A stretch of 64,000 nucleotides of DNA from JBBIRG01 sp964410965 (GTDB taxonomy: Bacteria; CLD3; SB21; JBBIRG01). The notes under the pieces are model-generated. The model ran no database searches and had not been told where the DNA came from. It saw nothing but the letters and a program-made list of their open reading frames with translations. The stretch covers positions 62,001 through 126,000 of the forward strand of contig CAYPIY010000004.1 in NCBI GenBank assembly GCA_964410965.1. The letters run 5' to 3'. Within the stretch, counting starts at the first letter, position 1. Every line of letters starts with the position of its first letter. Made by a program: the position numbers and the translations under genes. This document shows positions 1 to 8,242 of this stretch, one piece after another.

Positions 1-771
1 TAAATCATAGTGACCGCGCAGGCTGAAATCGTCGCGGTTTCCTTCCTTGATTTTCAAATCCAGCACCGAGGAATGTTTTCCCCCGAACTGAGCCGGAAAT
101 CCGCCTCCCTGGAACGAAGCCTTATCAATTATGCCCATCGGGAATACGCTGAACCGTCCTCCCTGCTGAGTGCCTTCTTCCCGGTCATCCTGGAAATGAC
201 TGACTTTATCGAACGGAATATTATCAATCAGAATGACATTATCACCCGGGCTTCCGCCCCGAACCGAGAAGGCGGAAAATTCACCACTTGACGTGCTTAC
301 TCCCGGTTGAACTTCCACCGCGCGAAACAAATCTCCCGCGGCTCCCGGCGCTCTCCAGATTTCCTCACGTGTGTATGTAGTATAAGATACATTTTGTTGT
401 TTATTGCTCTCGAACGCGCCGGCTGAAATGACGATTTCATTCCCCTCAATGGAATTTTCCTCAAGTTCGATTTCTCCAAGATTGAGCGTCCGGTTCCTGA
501 TAACCCTGACATCAGGCTTAATCAAGGTGATGTATCCCATATAGGATATTTTCAGTTTGTAGATATTTTCCGGCGCCTTATCAATGATGAAAGAACCATT
601 AATATCTGTCGCGGCCCCTGATGTCGTCCCGATGAGAGTGATATTTGCGCCATATAGAGGCTGCTTGGTTGATTTATCAACCACTTTTCCGCGGATGATT
701 CCCTGATTTTGCGCATGCAATCCGGCGTTTATGATGATCAGCATTGTCATCACAAGAATTCGTCGTTTCAT
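1..771 (-). CDS. TonB-dependent receptor, N-terminal part (runs off left edge)
   Basis: The reading frame is open from an ATG at 771 to the first base of the window, giving 257 residues of a larger outer-membrane receptor. A signal peptide (MKRRILVMTMLIIINAGLHAQ) is followed by a carboxypeptidase-regulatory-like beta-sandwich (about residues 25-110, with GKVVD, GANITL and TDINGSF) and the start of the TonB plug domain (about 125-257, with FSVRGGSPGDNVILIDNIP and FGGKHSSVLDLK). The start is supported by a GGAG sequence on the minus strand at about 779-783. Proteins of this family import siderophores, vitamins, glycans or peptides using TonB energy; the substrate cannot be told here and the barrel lies outside the window. 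It follows the PAP2 gene by 32 bp and is probably co-transcribed with it and the methyltransferase gene upstream. Confidence 0.88.
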   Translation of the reverse strand, partial: MKRRILVMTMLIIINAGLHAQNQGIIRGKVVDKSTKQPLYGANITLIGTTSGAATDINGSFIIDKAPENIYKLKISYMGYITLIKPDVRVIRNRTLNLGEIELEENSIEGNEIVISAGAFESNKQQNVSYTTYTREEIWRAPGAAGDLFRAVEVQPGVSTSSGEFSAFSVRGGSPGDNVILIDNIPFDKVSHFQDDREEGTQQGGRFSVFPMGIIDKASFQGGGFPAQFGGKHSSVLDLKIKEGNRDDFSLRGHYDL

Positions 772-803
772 TTTTTTCTCCTTTTTGATGGTTTGTTAAA
801 TAG

Positions 804-1649
804 TTAGAAATTTATATTCAGCGTAAGACCCTTGACATTACGTCCGATAAACGGGTACCAGCTTACGCGAGAATTACCGGCTTCGCTTTTCTGTTCTGCT
901 TTTTGTTCACGAAACTTATTGAATTCGTTACCCACCGTTGAACCGATGGCATATCCCATAAGACCGCCGGCAATGACTTCGGACAGCCAGTGCGCGCGTC
1001 CGCGTTCATCGATCATCACGCATGCCGCGATGGTTCCGATATAAGCTATCGACGCCATTCTGAGCCATGTTTTTTCCGGATAATAGGATGTCAGCGCCGA
1101 AACCATCGCCATGTTGGTCATCAGGTGTCCCGACGGCCAGCCGTAATGTGCGCCGCCTCTCATGAATCCGAACCTGAACTGACGGCTTAGTTTGTCTTTA
1201 TCGGGATGATCCGGATCAGGAGGAGTTCTTCCAGTAATCGATTTGAGTAAAGTATTGGCAGATACGGCGATTCCTAATGACTGCATAACCGCGAAGGATG
1301 CATTACGCAGATCATGGTCATTCCGTCCCGCAAAGTACATACTTACCGGTATCACGACCGGCGCGATATATCCGGTCATAATTCCCGCGAAACCGGATCT
1401 GTTGGCCAGACCGGAATTAATCCTGGACGTCGCTCTCAGCATCCTTGCGTCGGTGCCGCTGTTCACAATAACATAAGTCACTCCAATACCGCCGAGATGA
1501 TACAGTAAATTCCGGCCGGTATAGCTCTTTTTCATGTTACCAGTAATTCCCGTAAAAGGATTGGTTTTCTTTGTGATATTGATTTCCTGAGCATTCGACA
1601 TTTTAACAGTAATGAAAATGCTGATTAAAAAAATAATCGTTGTTTTCAT
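804..1649 (-). CDS. PAP2-family membrane phosphatase
   Basis: This 281-residue protein has a signal-like N-terminus ending in NAQE and several hydrophobic segments. The type 2 phosphatidic acid phosphatase motifs are recognisable: KSITGRTPPDPD (motif 1, K..RxP), WPSGHLMT (motif 2, PSGH) and GRAHWLSEVIAG (motif 3, SRx5Hx3D form). In motif 3 the usual Ser is Gly and the final Asp is Glu, so activity is likely but not certain. Family members remove phosphate from lipid phosphates such as phosphatidate, PGP or undecaprenyl pyrophosphate at the periplasmic face. It sits 24 bp after the methyltransferase gene and 32 bp before the TonB receptor, all leftward, which suggests one envelope-related transcript. 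The lipid substrate is unknown. Confidence 0.85.
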   Translation of the reverse strand: MKTTIIFLISIFITVKMSNAQEINITKKTNPFTGITGNMKKSYTGRNLLYHLGGIGVTYVIVNSGTDARMLRATSRINSGLANRSGFAGIMTGYIAPVVIPVSMYFAGRNDHDLRNASFAVMQSLGIAVSANTLLKSITGRTPPDPDHPDKDKLSRQFRFGFMRGGAHYGWPSGHLMTNMAMVSALTSYYPEKTWLRMASIAYIGTIAACVMIDERGRAHWLSEVIAGGLMGYAIGSTVGNEFNKFREQKAEQKSEAGNSRVSWYPFIGRNVKGLTLNINF

Positions 1650-1673
1650 GAATACATTACTTTCATTAATGGT

Positions 1674-2759
1674 TTAAAATAACGGTGTAGGTATATCGCC
1701 CCAAACCACGTGGGCCGGAGGTCTTTCCGTTGAAAGGATTTCATTTCTTTCAATATTAACTTTGAACAGCACGACCGGCTCACGTCCGAAAGACCGTTTC
1801 AGGATATCCTGTACCGTCATGTTTGCTGTGGAATGAATCAGCGCCTTTGTGTACAGAACCTTAAAATCCTTTCGCGAAATATCATCAGGTCGAATGTGGC
1901 CTTCTTCTCCTTCGTTGTAAGCTTCCATGGGCAGGTCCGCCAATCGCCATTCGGCGGGAATAACATAATTCAGATAATAATTCGCCGAATCGTTACTGAT
2001 CATCCGGATTTCTTTCGTTTGTGCTGTTATATTCAAAATATGCTGCATTTCGGATTCACTCATCGGCATAAGCGCTATGGTTGCTGAATTACGCGCATAT
2101 AGAACCGGAATCGTGGTCAACGACCAATTTCTTAATCCGAACGCTGTAAAAATTGATATAATGAGAGTAATACAATAAATAAGAGTTACACCCCATGCCG
2201 GATAATCTCCGAAAAATATCCTGTTGATGCGGCTCTGCCGGTTTGTTTCCACGATATAGTTATCGTACACTTCGCCGTATTTCAGCGAACAATCCCGCTC
2301 TTCCTTTTTCGCGAGAAGGTAATAAACAAACAGCATCGTCACATAAGCGATCAGCACGAGAAATCTTGGCCATACTAAGAGCAGTCCCAGTCCCATCACC
2401 GCGAAGGCGATATACTGCGGATGACGCGTCAGACGATATAAACCGGATGTAACCGCGTTCCGTTTCTTGAATTTTGAGTAATAGATCTGCACGGCAGCGA
2501 TGACAAACATGGTCAGCCCGGCCAGGAATAGCCATTCACCGATCTCACCCGCCGCGTTCAACAACCAGACGGATGATTCATCATAATGGGGAAGAAAAAA
2601 ACTGATCAGCCAAAAGGTATATTCTGAATCACGTAACATATTAAGGAAATGGCTGTAACCAGAATAATAATATAAAGCGAAGGGACTGATCATGAACAGA
2701 ATTTCAAGCACGATCAGCAGATTCAAACCCCAGCCGAGAGAAAAAAGGTTAAATTTCAT
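1674..2759 (-). CDS. ICMT/NnrU-like membrane methyltransferase with C-terminal extension
   Basis: The 361-residue protein has at least five membrane segments. Residues about 105-170 carry the isoprenylcysteine carboxyl methyltransferase / phospholipid methyltransferase signature: RLTRHPQYIAF, followed by LAKKEERDCSLKYGEVYDNY, which holds the SAM-binding E..YG..Y pattern. After a further membrane segment (about 185-205) there is a soluble tail of roughly 150 residues (VLYARNSATIALMPMSE onward) that I do not recognise and that the short ICMT-like enzymes lack. The family methylates lipids or prenylated molecules in the membrane; the substrate here is unknown. A possible AAGGA ribosome binding site lies about 9 nt upstream of the ATG. 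It is the first gene of the leftward methyltransferase-PAP2-TonB receptor group. Confidence 0.78.
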   Translation of the reverse strand: MKFNLFSLGWGLNLLIVLEILFMISPFALYYYSGYSHFLNMLRDSEYTFWLISFFLPHYDESSVWLLNAAGEIGEWLFLAGLTMFVIAAVQIYYSKFKKRNAVTSGLYRLTRHPQYIAFAVMGLGLLLVWPRFLVLIAYVTMLFVYYLLAKKEERDCSLKYGEVYDNYIVETNRQSRINRIFFGDYPAWGVTLIYCITLIISIFTAFGLRNWSLTTIPVLYARNSATIALMPMSESEMQHILNITAQTKEIRMISNDSANYYLNYVIPAEWRLADLPMEAYNEGEEGHIRPDDISRKDFKVLYTKALIHSTANMTVQDILKRSFGREPVVLFKVNIERNEILSTERPPAHVVWGDIPTPLF

Positions 2760-2947
2760 ATCATCACATCCTTGTTTGATTTAAGAAAATCAAATTTACA
2801 CATGTAAGATATGAAAAAAATCAGCCCGGATATACTGATCCGATAGGGTTATTCGACTGACTTATAAGATGATTATTTGTTTTTTAAAGGATTAGAAAGT
2901 TGTGTGTTTTTTGAACAGGTAAAAGTATTCAAAGAATATCACTAAAA

Positions 2948-3184
2948 GTTCTCGATACGTTCGTTCCGTTAAAATCAGGACAGCCTAACACTAATGTCCC
3001 TGAGTCTTTTCGAGTAAATCGCCGAAAGTATATTGTCAATAGATAATTTCTTTGATAAGAACAAAAGATCCATTTTAAAACAGCGATTGTATCTGTCCTG
3101 AGCTAGGCGAAGGATCGAGAAATGACTCAGGCTCCTTAATAGTAACGAATCCCTATTGAAAAGAGGAATGAGTGTATCGAGAAC
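2948..3184. repeat. 237-bp element bounded by perfect 11-bp inverted repeats, with nested inverted repeats
   Basis: The gene-free stretch 2760-3275 holds an element whose ends are an exact inverted repeat: GTTCTCGATAC at 2948-2958 and GTATCGAGAAC at 3174-3184. Inside are two more perfect inverted pairs, TCAGGACAG (2975-2983) with CTGTCCTGA (3093-3101) and CCTGAGTC (2999-3006) with GACTCAGG (3124-3131). No reading frame of useful length is visible inside. The form resembles a non-autonomous miniature element or a large folded repeat rather than a terminator. The CTGTCCTGAGC...GAAGGA core resembles intergenic repeats I have seen in other environmental genomes, but that is memory, not a search. 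The rest of 2760-3275 shows only AT-rich spacer. Confidence 0.6.
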
Positions 3185-3275
3185 CGCTGAAAATATTAAT
3201 CATTGGATTCCCCCAAATCAAACAACCCGATAAGCACAATAATTTATTTTTTGATGTCTAAAATATTCTAAGGTT

Positions 3276-3725
3276 TTAACTTTCTTCAAGCATTTCAGCG
3301 TCGGCCTGATCTCTTGTTCGACCGGAGGCTCTTTTGTTGATAATTAAATCACTCTTGGAAATAACAAATATATCAATACCCTCAATCGTTATTACCATTT
3401 TTCTTTCATAACATTCGCTGAAATGAATTCCTGAGGCTTCGTTGAGAATATCGATCTGAATAGGCGAGCGGCCAATTCTCAGAACTTTTCCCTTGTGTTT
3501 GATAATCTCCGGTTCGATTGTAGGCGCGCCAAAGTCCGCCAAGGATTTAAGAATATTTTTTAAATTATCATCATCAACTGAAATCAAGAAATCGATATCT
3601 TTTGTCGCCCTGGGAAACCCGTAAATACCGACCGCCCAGCCTCCGATCAATAAATAGCGTACATTATTCAAGTTCAATAATTGAATAAAATCTCTGAAGT
3701 CGTCCGGTAGTTGCTTCAGGCCCAT
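3276..3725 (-). CDS. Nucleotidyltransferase-fold protein (AbiEii / DUF6036-like)
   Basis: This 149-residue protein has the minimal nucleotidyltransferase signature: LIGGWAVGIYGFPRATKDIDFLI (GG, then DxD) near residues 27-49 and a third acidic position in IQIDILN. The family includes AbiEii-type toxins, which transfer nucleotides to RNA, and antitoxin-like or housekeeping nucleotidyltransferases. The start overlaps the upstream small gene by 62 nt in another frame; an AGAGAA sequence lies about 10 nt upstream of this ATG. The tight overlap with a 65-residue partner suggests a translationally coupled two-gene module of toxin-antitoxin type. This role is inference; the sequence supports only the fold and the coupling. 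Confidence 0.75.
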   Translation of the reverse strand: MGLKQLPDDFRDFIQLLNLNNVRYLLIGGWAVGIYGFPRATKDIDFLISVDDDNLKNILKSLADFGAPTIEPEIIKHKGKVLRIGRSPIQIDILNEASGIHFSECYERKMVITIEGIDIFVISKSDLIINKRASGRTRDQADAEMLEES

Positions 3726-3861
3726 AAAAGCATTCTCTCAGATAGGTTATAGTTTGAAATTTTTCTTTTACAGACGCGTTGTGCCAGTATTTTTTATCTT
3801 TTGCTTCCTGTTCAGCCGCGGTTGTGAAGGATATCTGGGTTTTGTCAATTCGATTGTTCAT
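3664..3861 (-). CDS. Small partner protein of the nucleotidyltransferase
   Basis: A 65-residue, charged protein encoded just upstream of and overlapping the nucleotidyltransferase gene. It has the look of small proteins often found in front of such nucleotidyltransferases: an acidic/polar N-terminus, a WHN..VKEKFQTITYLRE helix and a C-terminus GRLQRFYSIIELE (RLQR.Y pattern). No enzymatic motif is present. I infer a coupled partner, possibly the antitoxin of the pair, because of the 62-nt overlap and shared strand. The length is too short for a confident family assignment; it could also be a leader whose translation controls the downstream start. Confidence 0.6.
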   Translation of the reverse strand: MNNRIDKTQISFTTAAEQEAKDKKYWHNASVKEKFQTITYLRECFYGPEATTGRLQRFYSIIELE

Positions 3862-4001
3862 AAGAACGGTATCTCAAGTGCTAATTACTGTATCAATATA
3901 ATTTTATTTAATCGAATTTCAAAATAATATTTTAAGCTCAAAACTCAAAATATTCTCAAATCGTTCTAATTATTTGTCTGATAGAATATTTATTTTCTGT
4001 C

Positions 4002-5081
4002 CTAACGGTTCCGGTATTGAGACGGCGTCATATCCGAAAATTTCTTAAACGCCGAATTAAAAGCCGATATGGAATTAAATCCGGACGCGTATCCGATCGC
4101 CGCGATATTCAAATGATCGTTTTTCGGTTCATCCATCAGCTTTTTTGATTCACTGATCCGGTATTGATTAATAAACTCGAAAAAATTCTGCCCGAATTTG
4201 TCGTTGATAATCTGGGATAATTCATGAGTAGTGACATTAAGCATCTTCGCGAGTTTCGGCAGAGTAGTCTCAGCGTCAAGATACGGCTTCCGGTCTTTCA
4301 TCAGTACATTCAGATCAGAACAGATTTCAGCGGCTTTGTCTTCGGTAAGCGTTGACTTTTCATACTTCTTTTTTACAGTGAATTCATCCGGCCGGAGGTC
4401 TTTCATTTCCCCGGTGAATATCTCCGGCTGAACAAGTCCCATATATCCGATCCAGTAAATAAATACGGATATGATCAGCCAGATAAGATCACCGGTAATC
4501 GGTTCGATATTTACCATCTCGACTACGGCGGTCAGAATCCATGCGGCGGTAAAAGCGATCATCAAATTTCTCAGCCAGTTGAGGGTAATTTTTTCTATCG
4601 ACGAAAAAGATTCGCGAATGGCCCGGTTATGCCGTTGCAGTTCCCGGAAGGTCAGGGGAATATAGATCATCACCAGAAGGATCACGATTCCGCTTATGAT
4701 TTCATGTGACAGTTTTTCATACGATTCATTCAGAAAAAAATGAGCAATAAATACTGTCAGGCCGGTTCCCGGGCCGATCCAGTGAACGATAGTTAATTTC
4801 CGATTTACCCGTGACAAGAGCTGGACATAATGAAAGAATAAAACCGGTATCATCAGGAAAAAAAGCATGACCATTTCTCTGTGATGCCGGAAAATATCGC
4901 CTTGCTCTGAATGTCCAAGCACATGTAGAAGCATGCCGGAGGAAAATATAATGAGTATGATTCCCAGAATCCGGTTAGCCGCTCGATTCCCGCGTCTGAT
5001 TGTATTTAACACTATACCCAGCATCAGCCCCTGAGTCAGACCGATGTAAATGATGATTTCAATGATATTCATGTTATTCAC
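4002..5081 (-). CDS. Membrane-embedded AraC-family regulator (7TM-type sensor plus HTH)
   Basis: The 359-residue protein begins with seven or so hydrophobic segments (about residues 5-215) and ends in an AraC/XylS DNA-binding domain (about 255-359). The C-terminal HTH shows ITLPKLAKMLNVTTHELSQ-like helices and the closing signature IAAIGYASGFNSISAFNSAFKKFSDMTPSQY. Such proteins anchor a transcription factor in the inner membrane and are common in Bacteroidota-type genomes; the signal sensed is not known. It shares its layout with the regulator at 8243-9376, including a NQNFFEF/NQNFFDF helix and an SSIEKI(T/N)L linker, so the two are paralogues. No good ribosome binding site precedes the ATG; a second Met lies three codons in. 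Confidence 0.85.
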   Translation of the reverse strand: MNNMNIIEIIIYIGLTQGLMLGIVLNTIRRGNRAANRILGIILIIFSSGMLLHVLGHSEQGDIFRHHREMVMLFFLMIPVLFFHYVQLLSRVNRKLTIVHWIGPGTGLTVFIAHFFLNESYEKLSHEIISGIVILLVMIYIPLTFRELQRHNRAIRESFSSIEKITLNWLRNLMIAFTAAWILTAVVEMVNIEPITGDLIWLIISVFIYWIGYMGLVQPEIFTGEMKDLRPDEFTVKKKYEKSTLTEDKAAEICSDLNVLMKDRKPYLDAETTLPKLAKMLNVTTHELSQIINDKFGQNFFEFINQYRISESKKLMDEPKNDHLNIAAIGYASGFNSISAFNSAFKKFSDMTPSQYRNR

Positions 5082-5105
5082 ACAACTTTAATCAATTATT
5101 AACTT

Positions 5106-5251
5106 GCCACTAAGACACTAAGACACTAAGACACAAAAAAATTAAAGAATATTATCATAAAACAAATCCATCAGGATAATCGTTTAAGGTGAAACGCTTT
5201 ATAAAATTCCCGTAAAAACATACCTGATATGTGTCTTCGTGACTTTGTGGC
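5106..5251. repeat. Imperfect inverted repeat of the GCCAC-AAG-ACAC type
   Basis: At 5106-5134 the unit (ACTAAGAC) is iterated directly after GCC, and at 5231-5251 the sequence GTGTCTTCGTGACTTTGTGGC lies in opposite orientation. Its complement matches the left arm at 18 of 21 positions. The arms flank about 95 bp of AT-rich DNA between mobA and the regulator gene. A related single arm is found at 18318-18343, so this is a dispersed intergenic repeat. Function unknown; the arms could pair in RNA as a long stem between the two leftward genes. Confidence 0.6.
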
Positions 5252-5260
5252 AATAGGAAT

Positions 5261-5890
5261 TTAGTTTTTTATTTTCTCATAATCTCCCGGATGATTGATA
5301 TTATAAAATATTTTTTCATCATACATCGGATAATCATGAACAACATCGATCAGCCCTGCATTCATTTTTTCAATCAGCACAAGCGGGGAATACTTCCATT
5401 TTTTTGGCTCATCCGAACCGGCATGAGCGCCCTCTTCGCCGATCACTTCCATGATGATGGGAAGACAGGTCTTTGAATAGATACCGCATAATGGCTGTAT
5501 AATTCCGTTTGTTACCGGTAAAACAATCGGCCGCTCTGAGGGTTGTTCCGTTATGAACCGTATGAAATCTGCCGTCATATAAGGAAGATCGCAGGATATT
5601 AAAAATACTTTTTCTGTTTCCGAATGTGTCAGCGCCGAATGAATGCCGCCCAGCGGCCCGATGTTCCGAATGACGTCCGGATGTACCGGATAGTTCAGGA
5701 ATGCGAATGTATCGGCCGCATTGGCAATGATCATGATACGTGAAAAAACCGATGACAATTCACTCGCCAGCTTTTCAATAATCGTCTGTTCCCCGATCCG
5801 GATCAGCGCCTTATCGGTTCCGTACCGCGAACTCTTGCCCCCGGCCAGTATACAGCCTGTCATGTCATGATTCATTTTATTCATATTCAA
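5261..5890 (-). CDS. mobA: Molybdenum cofactor guanylyltransferase MobA
   Basis: MobA transfers GMP from GTP to molybdopterin to make the bis-MGD cofactor of DMSO-reductase-type enzymes in the cytoplasm. The 209-residue protein shows the nucleotidyltransferase motifs in order: CILAGGKSSRYGTDKALI (GTP-binding loop, about residues 13-30), GPLGGIHSAL (about 84-93) and LISCDLPYM (metal-binding Asp). Length is normal for the family. Several Met codons lie at the start (MNMNKMNHDM), so the exact start is uncertain. No other molybdopterin gene is in the window, so it stands alone here. A close relative, MobA-like transferases acting on other nucleotidyl substrates, cannot be fully ruled out. Confidence 0.88.
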   Translation of the reverse strand: MNMNKMNHDMTGCILAGGKSSRYGTDKALIRIGEQTIIEKLASELSSVFSRIMIIANAADTFAFLNYPVHPDVIRNIGPLGGIHSALTHSETEKVFLISCDLPYMTADFIRFITEQPSERPIVLPVTNGIIQPLCGIYSKTCLPIIMEVIGEEGAHAGSDEPKKWKYSPLVLIEKMNAGLIDVVHDYPMYDEKIFYNINHPGDYEKIKN

Positions 5891-6006
5891 TATCGAACGG
5901 AAATATAATGATTTAGAGGTTAAAAGGCAAAGTTGATTATTTCATATCAAATTTCTAATTTGTCTGAACAAGATAAAAAACCATCATAATATTCCGGAGA
6001 TTGACG

Positions 6007-6846
6007 ATGAAAAATCTCAGTTGGCGCGCCTGGAGCATTTTGCTTTATGTATCCATTATCCTTCCTCTTGATATTTACGGACAGACCGTTTCAATCGATA
6101 AAAAAATAGTACTCGCTGAAAAAATCAAATCCATAACCCGATACCAATTTAATGTAATCGGAGGAAAACCGGCTGAAAAAGGTTTTATATTTAAAAAAAC
6201 CGAATTTGACAAATCGGGCAACAAAGTCAGGGAACTCTTTTACAATGATGACGGATCGGCTTACAGCCAATACGAATGGCTCTATGATGCACTCGGCCGG
6301 GAAGCTGAAAAACGACGCTATGAAAGCGGCAGCGCACAGACCGACAGGCTGATCCTGAAATATGACAGCCTGTCCAGGCTTGCGGAAACCGTGAACGCCG
6401 GCAGAACAGGAAGTCTCTGGAACAAACGGATTTGTATCTACAACGACAAAGGGTGGAAATCAGAGGAACAAACGTATGAAAGCGGCGGCGATTTACTGGT
6501 CAGTTTACATTATTCTTATGACAGCCTCGGAAATGAAACCGGAATGAAAAGCATGAAAGCCGACGGCCGGTTGATAGAAAAGACCATACACTCGTATGAT
6601 CAGAAGCGCAGAAAGACCGATGAATTCGTTTATCTGTCGGATACCGTTTTGTACGGCCGTTATCACTTTACTTATGATGATCGCGGAAATGTATCGGAAG
6701 AATTTCTATATGACGCCGATAATAAGCAAATTTATCGATACACCTTCCATTACAATGATCGCGGATTGCTGATGGAGGAGGTCAATTATAACGCGGATGA
6801 TAAGCCGGCGGTGTTATTCAGATATGAATATTCTTACTTCAAATGA
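6007..6846 (+). CDS. Exported YD-repeat-like protein
   Basis: I chose the ATG at 6007 rather than the TTG at 6001 because GGAGA (5996-6000) lies six bases before the ATG. The protein has about 279 residues, a signal peptide (ending near DIYGQ) and then at least six tandem units of about 22-24 residues built on a Y-[DN]-D-x-[GR]-N/R-x-x-E pattern, for example YDALGREAEKRRY, YDSLGNETGMKS and YDDRGNVSEEFLY. This is like the YD repeats of RHS proteins, which form beta-rich shells, but no RHS core or toxin tip is present and the array is short. It is probably a periplasmic or surface beta-sheet protein of unknown partner. Neighbouring genes do not suggest a role. Confidence 0.65.
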   Translation: MKNLSWRAWSILLYVSIILPLDIYGQTVSIDKKIVLAEKIKSITRYQFNVIGGKPAEKGFIFKKTEFDKSGNKVRELFYNDDGSAYSQYEWLYDALGREAEKRRYESGSAQTDRLILKYDSLSRLAETVNAGRTGSLWNKRICIYNDKGWKSEEQTYESGGDLLVSLHYSYDSLGNETGMKSMKADGRLIEKTIHSYDQKRRKTDEFVYLSDTVLYGRYHFTYDDRGNVSEEFLYDADNKQIYRYTFHYNDRGLLMEEVNYNADDKPAVLFRYEYSYFK

Positions 6847-6915
6847 TGATGATTTTTTACATCAACTTGTAAGTATAGATCCCTGACTATATCAGCTGCG
6901 TAACGTAACGATGAA

Positions 6916-7419
6916 TTATTGTCCGCCTACCGCATCGAGAATTTTTTGTTCAGAAGGAAAATGATAAATCCATAATCCGAAAAAAGTCAATACGGGAATA
7001 GCCGGGAGAATCACTTCCATAGTCATTTTCAGAGGTCCGGCGTTCAGAACGTACAGCATTAACGCGACCAGGCCGAATAACGCGGTGCTTTCGAGCAGTG
7101 CCATCCGTACAATATGCGACGGCTGGAAAATCCTGTACCGGTTAGCCTGCGCATCGGGAAAAATACTTTTATTTTTACTGACCAGTACCGGAAAAAGCCG
7201 GAACGACAGGAATGTCAGTGTCATACCGACGGCGAATACGATAAAGGCCAGTAATTCATGAAACGACGCGTCGTACCCGGGTACAGGCGCGGCTTCAAAC
7301 GACAATACAACAATCACGCCGGCAAACATCATGACTCCCATGCCCAGCGCGAAGTGAATAATCATGAGCGTTCTGAGCAAAGGATTCATCCCGCTCTGCC
7401 CGTTGATTTCATTATCCAT
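6916..7419 (-). CDS. Four-helix membrane protein of unknown function
   Basis: A perfect GGAGG (minus strand, 7424-7428) sits about six bases before the ATG at 7419, so I start there; the open frame continues 13 codons further but without a site. The 167-residue protein has four hydrophobic segments (starting around LRTLMIIHFALGMGVMM, ELLAFIVFAVGMTLTFL, RMALLESTALFGLVALML and VILPAIPVLTFFGLWIY) with polar N- and C-termini. No catalytic motif is visible. It resembles small conserved FCB membrane proteins, but I do not recognise a named family. It is convergent with the YD-repeat-like gene and is not clearly in an operon. Confidence 0.7.
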   Translation of the reverse strand: MDNEINGQSGMNPLLRTLMIIHFALGMGVMMFAGVIVVLSFEAAPVPGYDASFHELLAFIVFAVGMTLTFLSFRLFPVLVSKNKSIFPDAQANRYRIFQPSHIVRMALLESTALFGLVALMLYVLNAGPLKMTMEVILPAIPVLTFFGLWIYHFPSEQKILDAVGGQ

Positions 7420-7635
7420 ATGGCCTCCGTTAATGATATATTTGTTCTTGTCCGCCAATATACCGTATCATGTATTAAATCAAATATGAATTCGCCAATC
7501 GTTTGAATATTAACTGAAATTCCCGGGGAAATTATTTATAAGGGTGATTAGTTTAATGTTTTCATGACTGCGGTGATTTTGAACGTTTCACTGTGAAAAT
7601 ATTTCATTATCTGTCGCTGCAAAGAATCAATAATT

Positions 7636-8124
7636 CTACCGGTAATTCACGAACTGAACGGCGAAATCGTATTCCTGCTCCTTGATCAGCGCGATGACGG
7701 TCTGCAGATCGTCGATTTTCTTGGCTGTGACGCGCACCTGGTCGCCCTGAATGGCCGCCTGAACTTTAAGTTTTTTCGATTTGATCAGCGCAACTATCTT
7801 TTTCGCGGCTTCCGTTTCAATGCCCTGCTGAAGCCTGATATGCATGCGCGCCATTCCCCCGGCCGCTTCTTCAATTTTCCCTTTTTTAAATACTTTCAGC
7901 GATATGCCGCGTTTCACGGTTTTTGTTTCCAGGATTTCAAGGATCGAACGGACTTTGAAATCGTCATCGCCAAGAATCGTGATGTCGTCCTTACCGAGTT
8001 CAATCGTGCTTTTGGTTCCCTTGAAATCAAACCGGGTCTGTATTTCCTTCGTTACCTGGTGAACGGCGTTGGACAGTTCCTGCGCGTCATATTTCGATAC
8101 AATGTCAAATGAATGATCAGTCAT
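7636..8124 (-). CDS. yajQ: YajQ family nucleotide-binding protein
   Basis: The 162-residue cytoplasmic protein matches YajQ over its whole length: it begins SFDIVSKYDAQELSNAVHQ, continues with RFDFKGTKSTIEL and ends with the paired ferredoxin-like fold region KSKKLKVQAAIQGDQVRVT and AKKIDDLQTVIALIKEQEYDFAVQFVNYR. Some members bind cyclic di-GMP and interact with transcription factors; others are only known to bind nucleotides or RNA, so function here is by homology. The gene is alone and leftward, with an unremarkable CGGAAA sequence before the ATG. Confidence 0.93.
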   Translation of the reverse strand: MTDHSFDIVSKYDAQELSNAVHQVTKEIQTRFDFKGTKSTIELGKDDITILGDDDFKVRSILEILETKTVKRGISLKVFKKGKIEEAAGGMARMHIRLQQGIETEAAKKIVALIKSKKLKVQAAIQGDQVRVTAKKIDDLQTVIALIKEQEYDFAVQFVNYR

Positions 8125-8242
8125 GATTTTTCCGTTGGGTTTATTGCAGATTTGTTATATTTTATATCCTAATTGATAATACCAATGTATCCATATTGCA
8201 ATGAAAGACGTTACTAAAATATGACTTCATAATCAAATAAAT

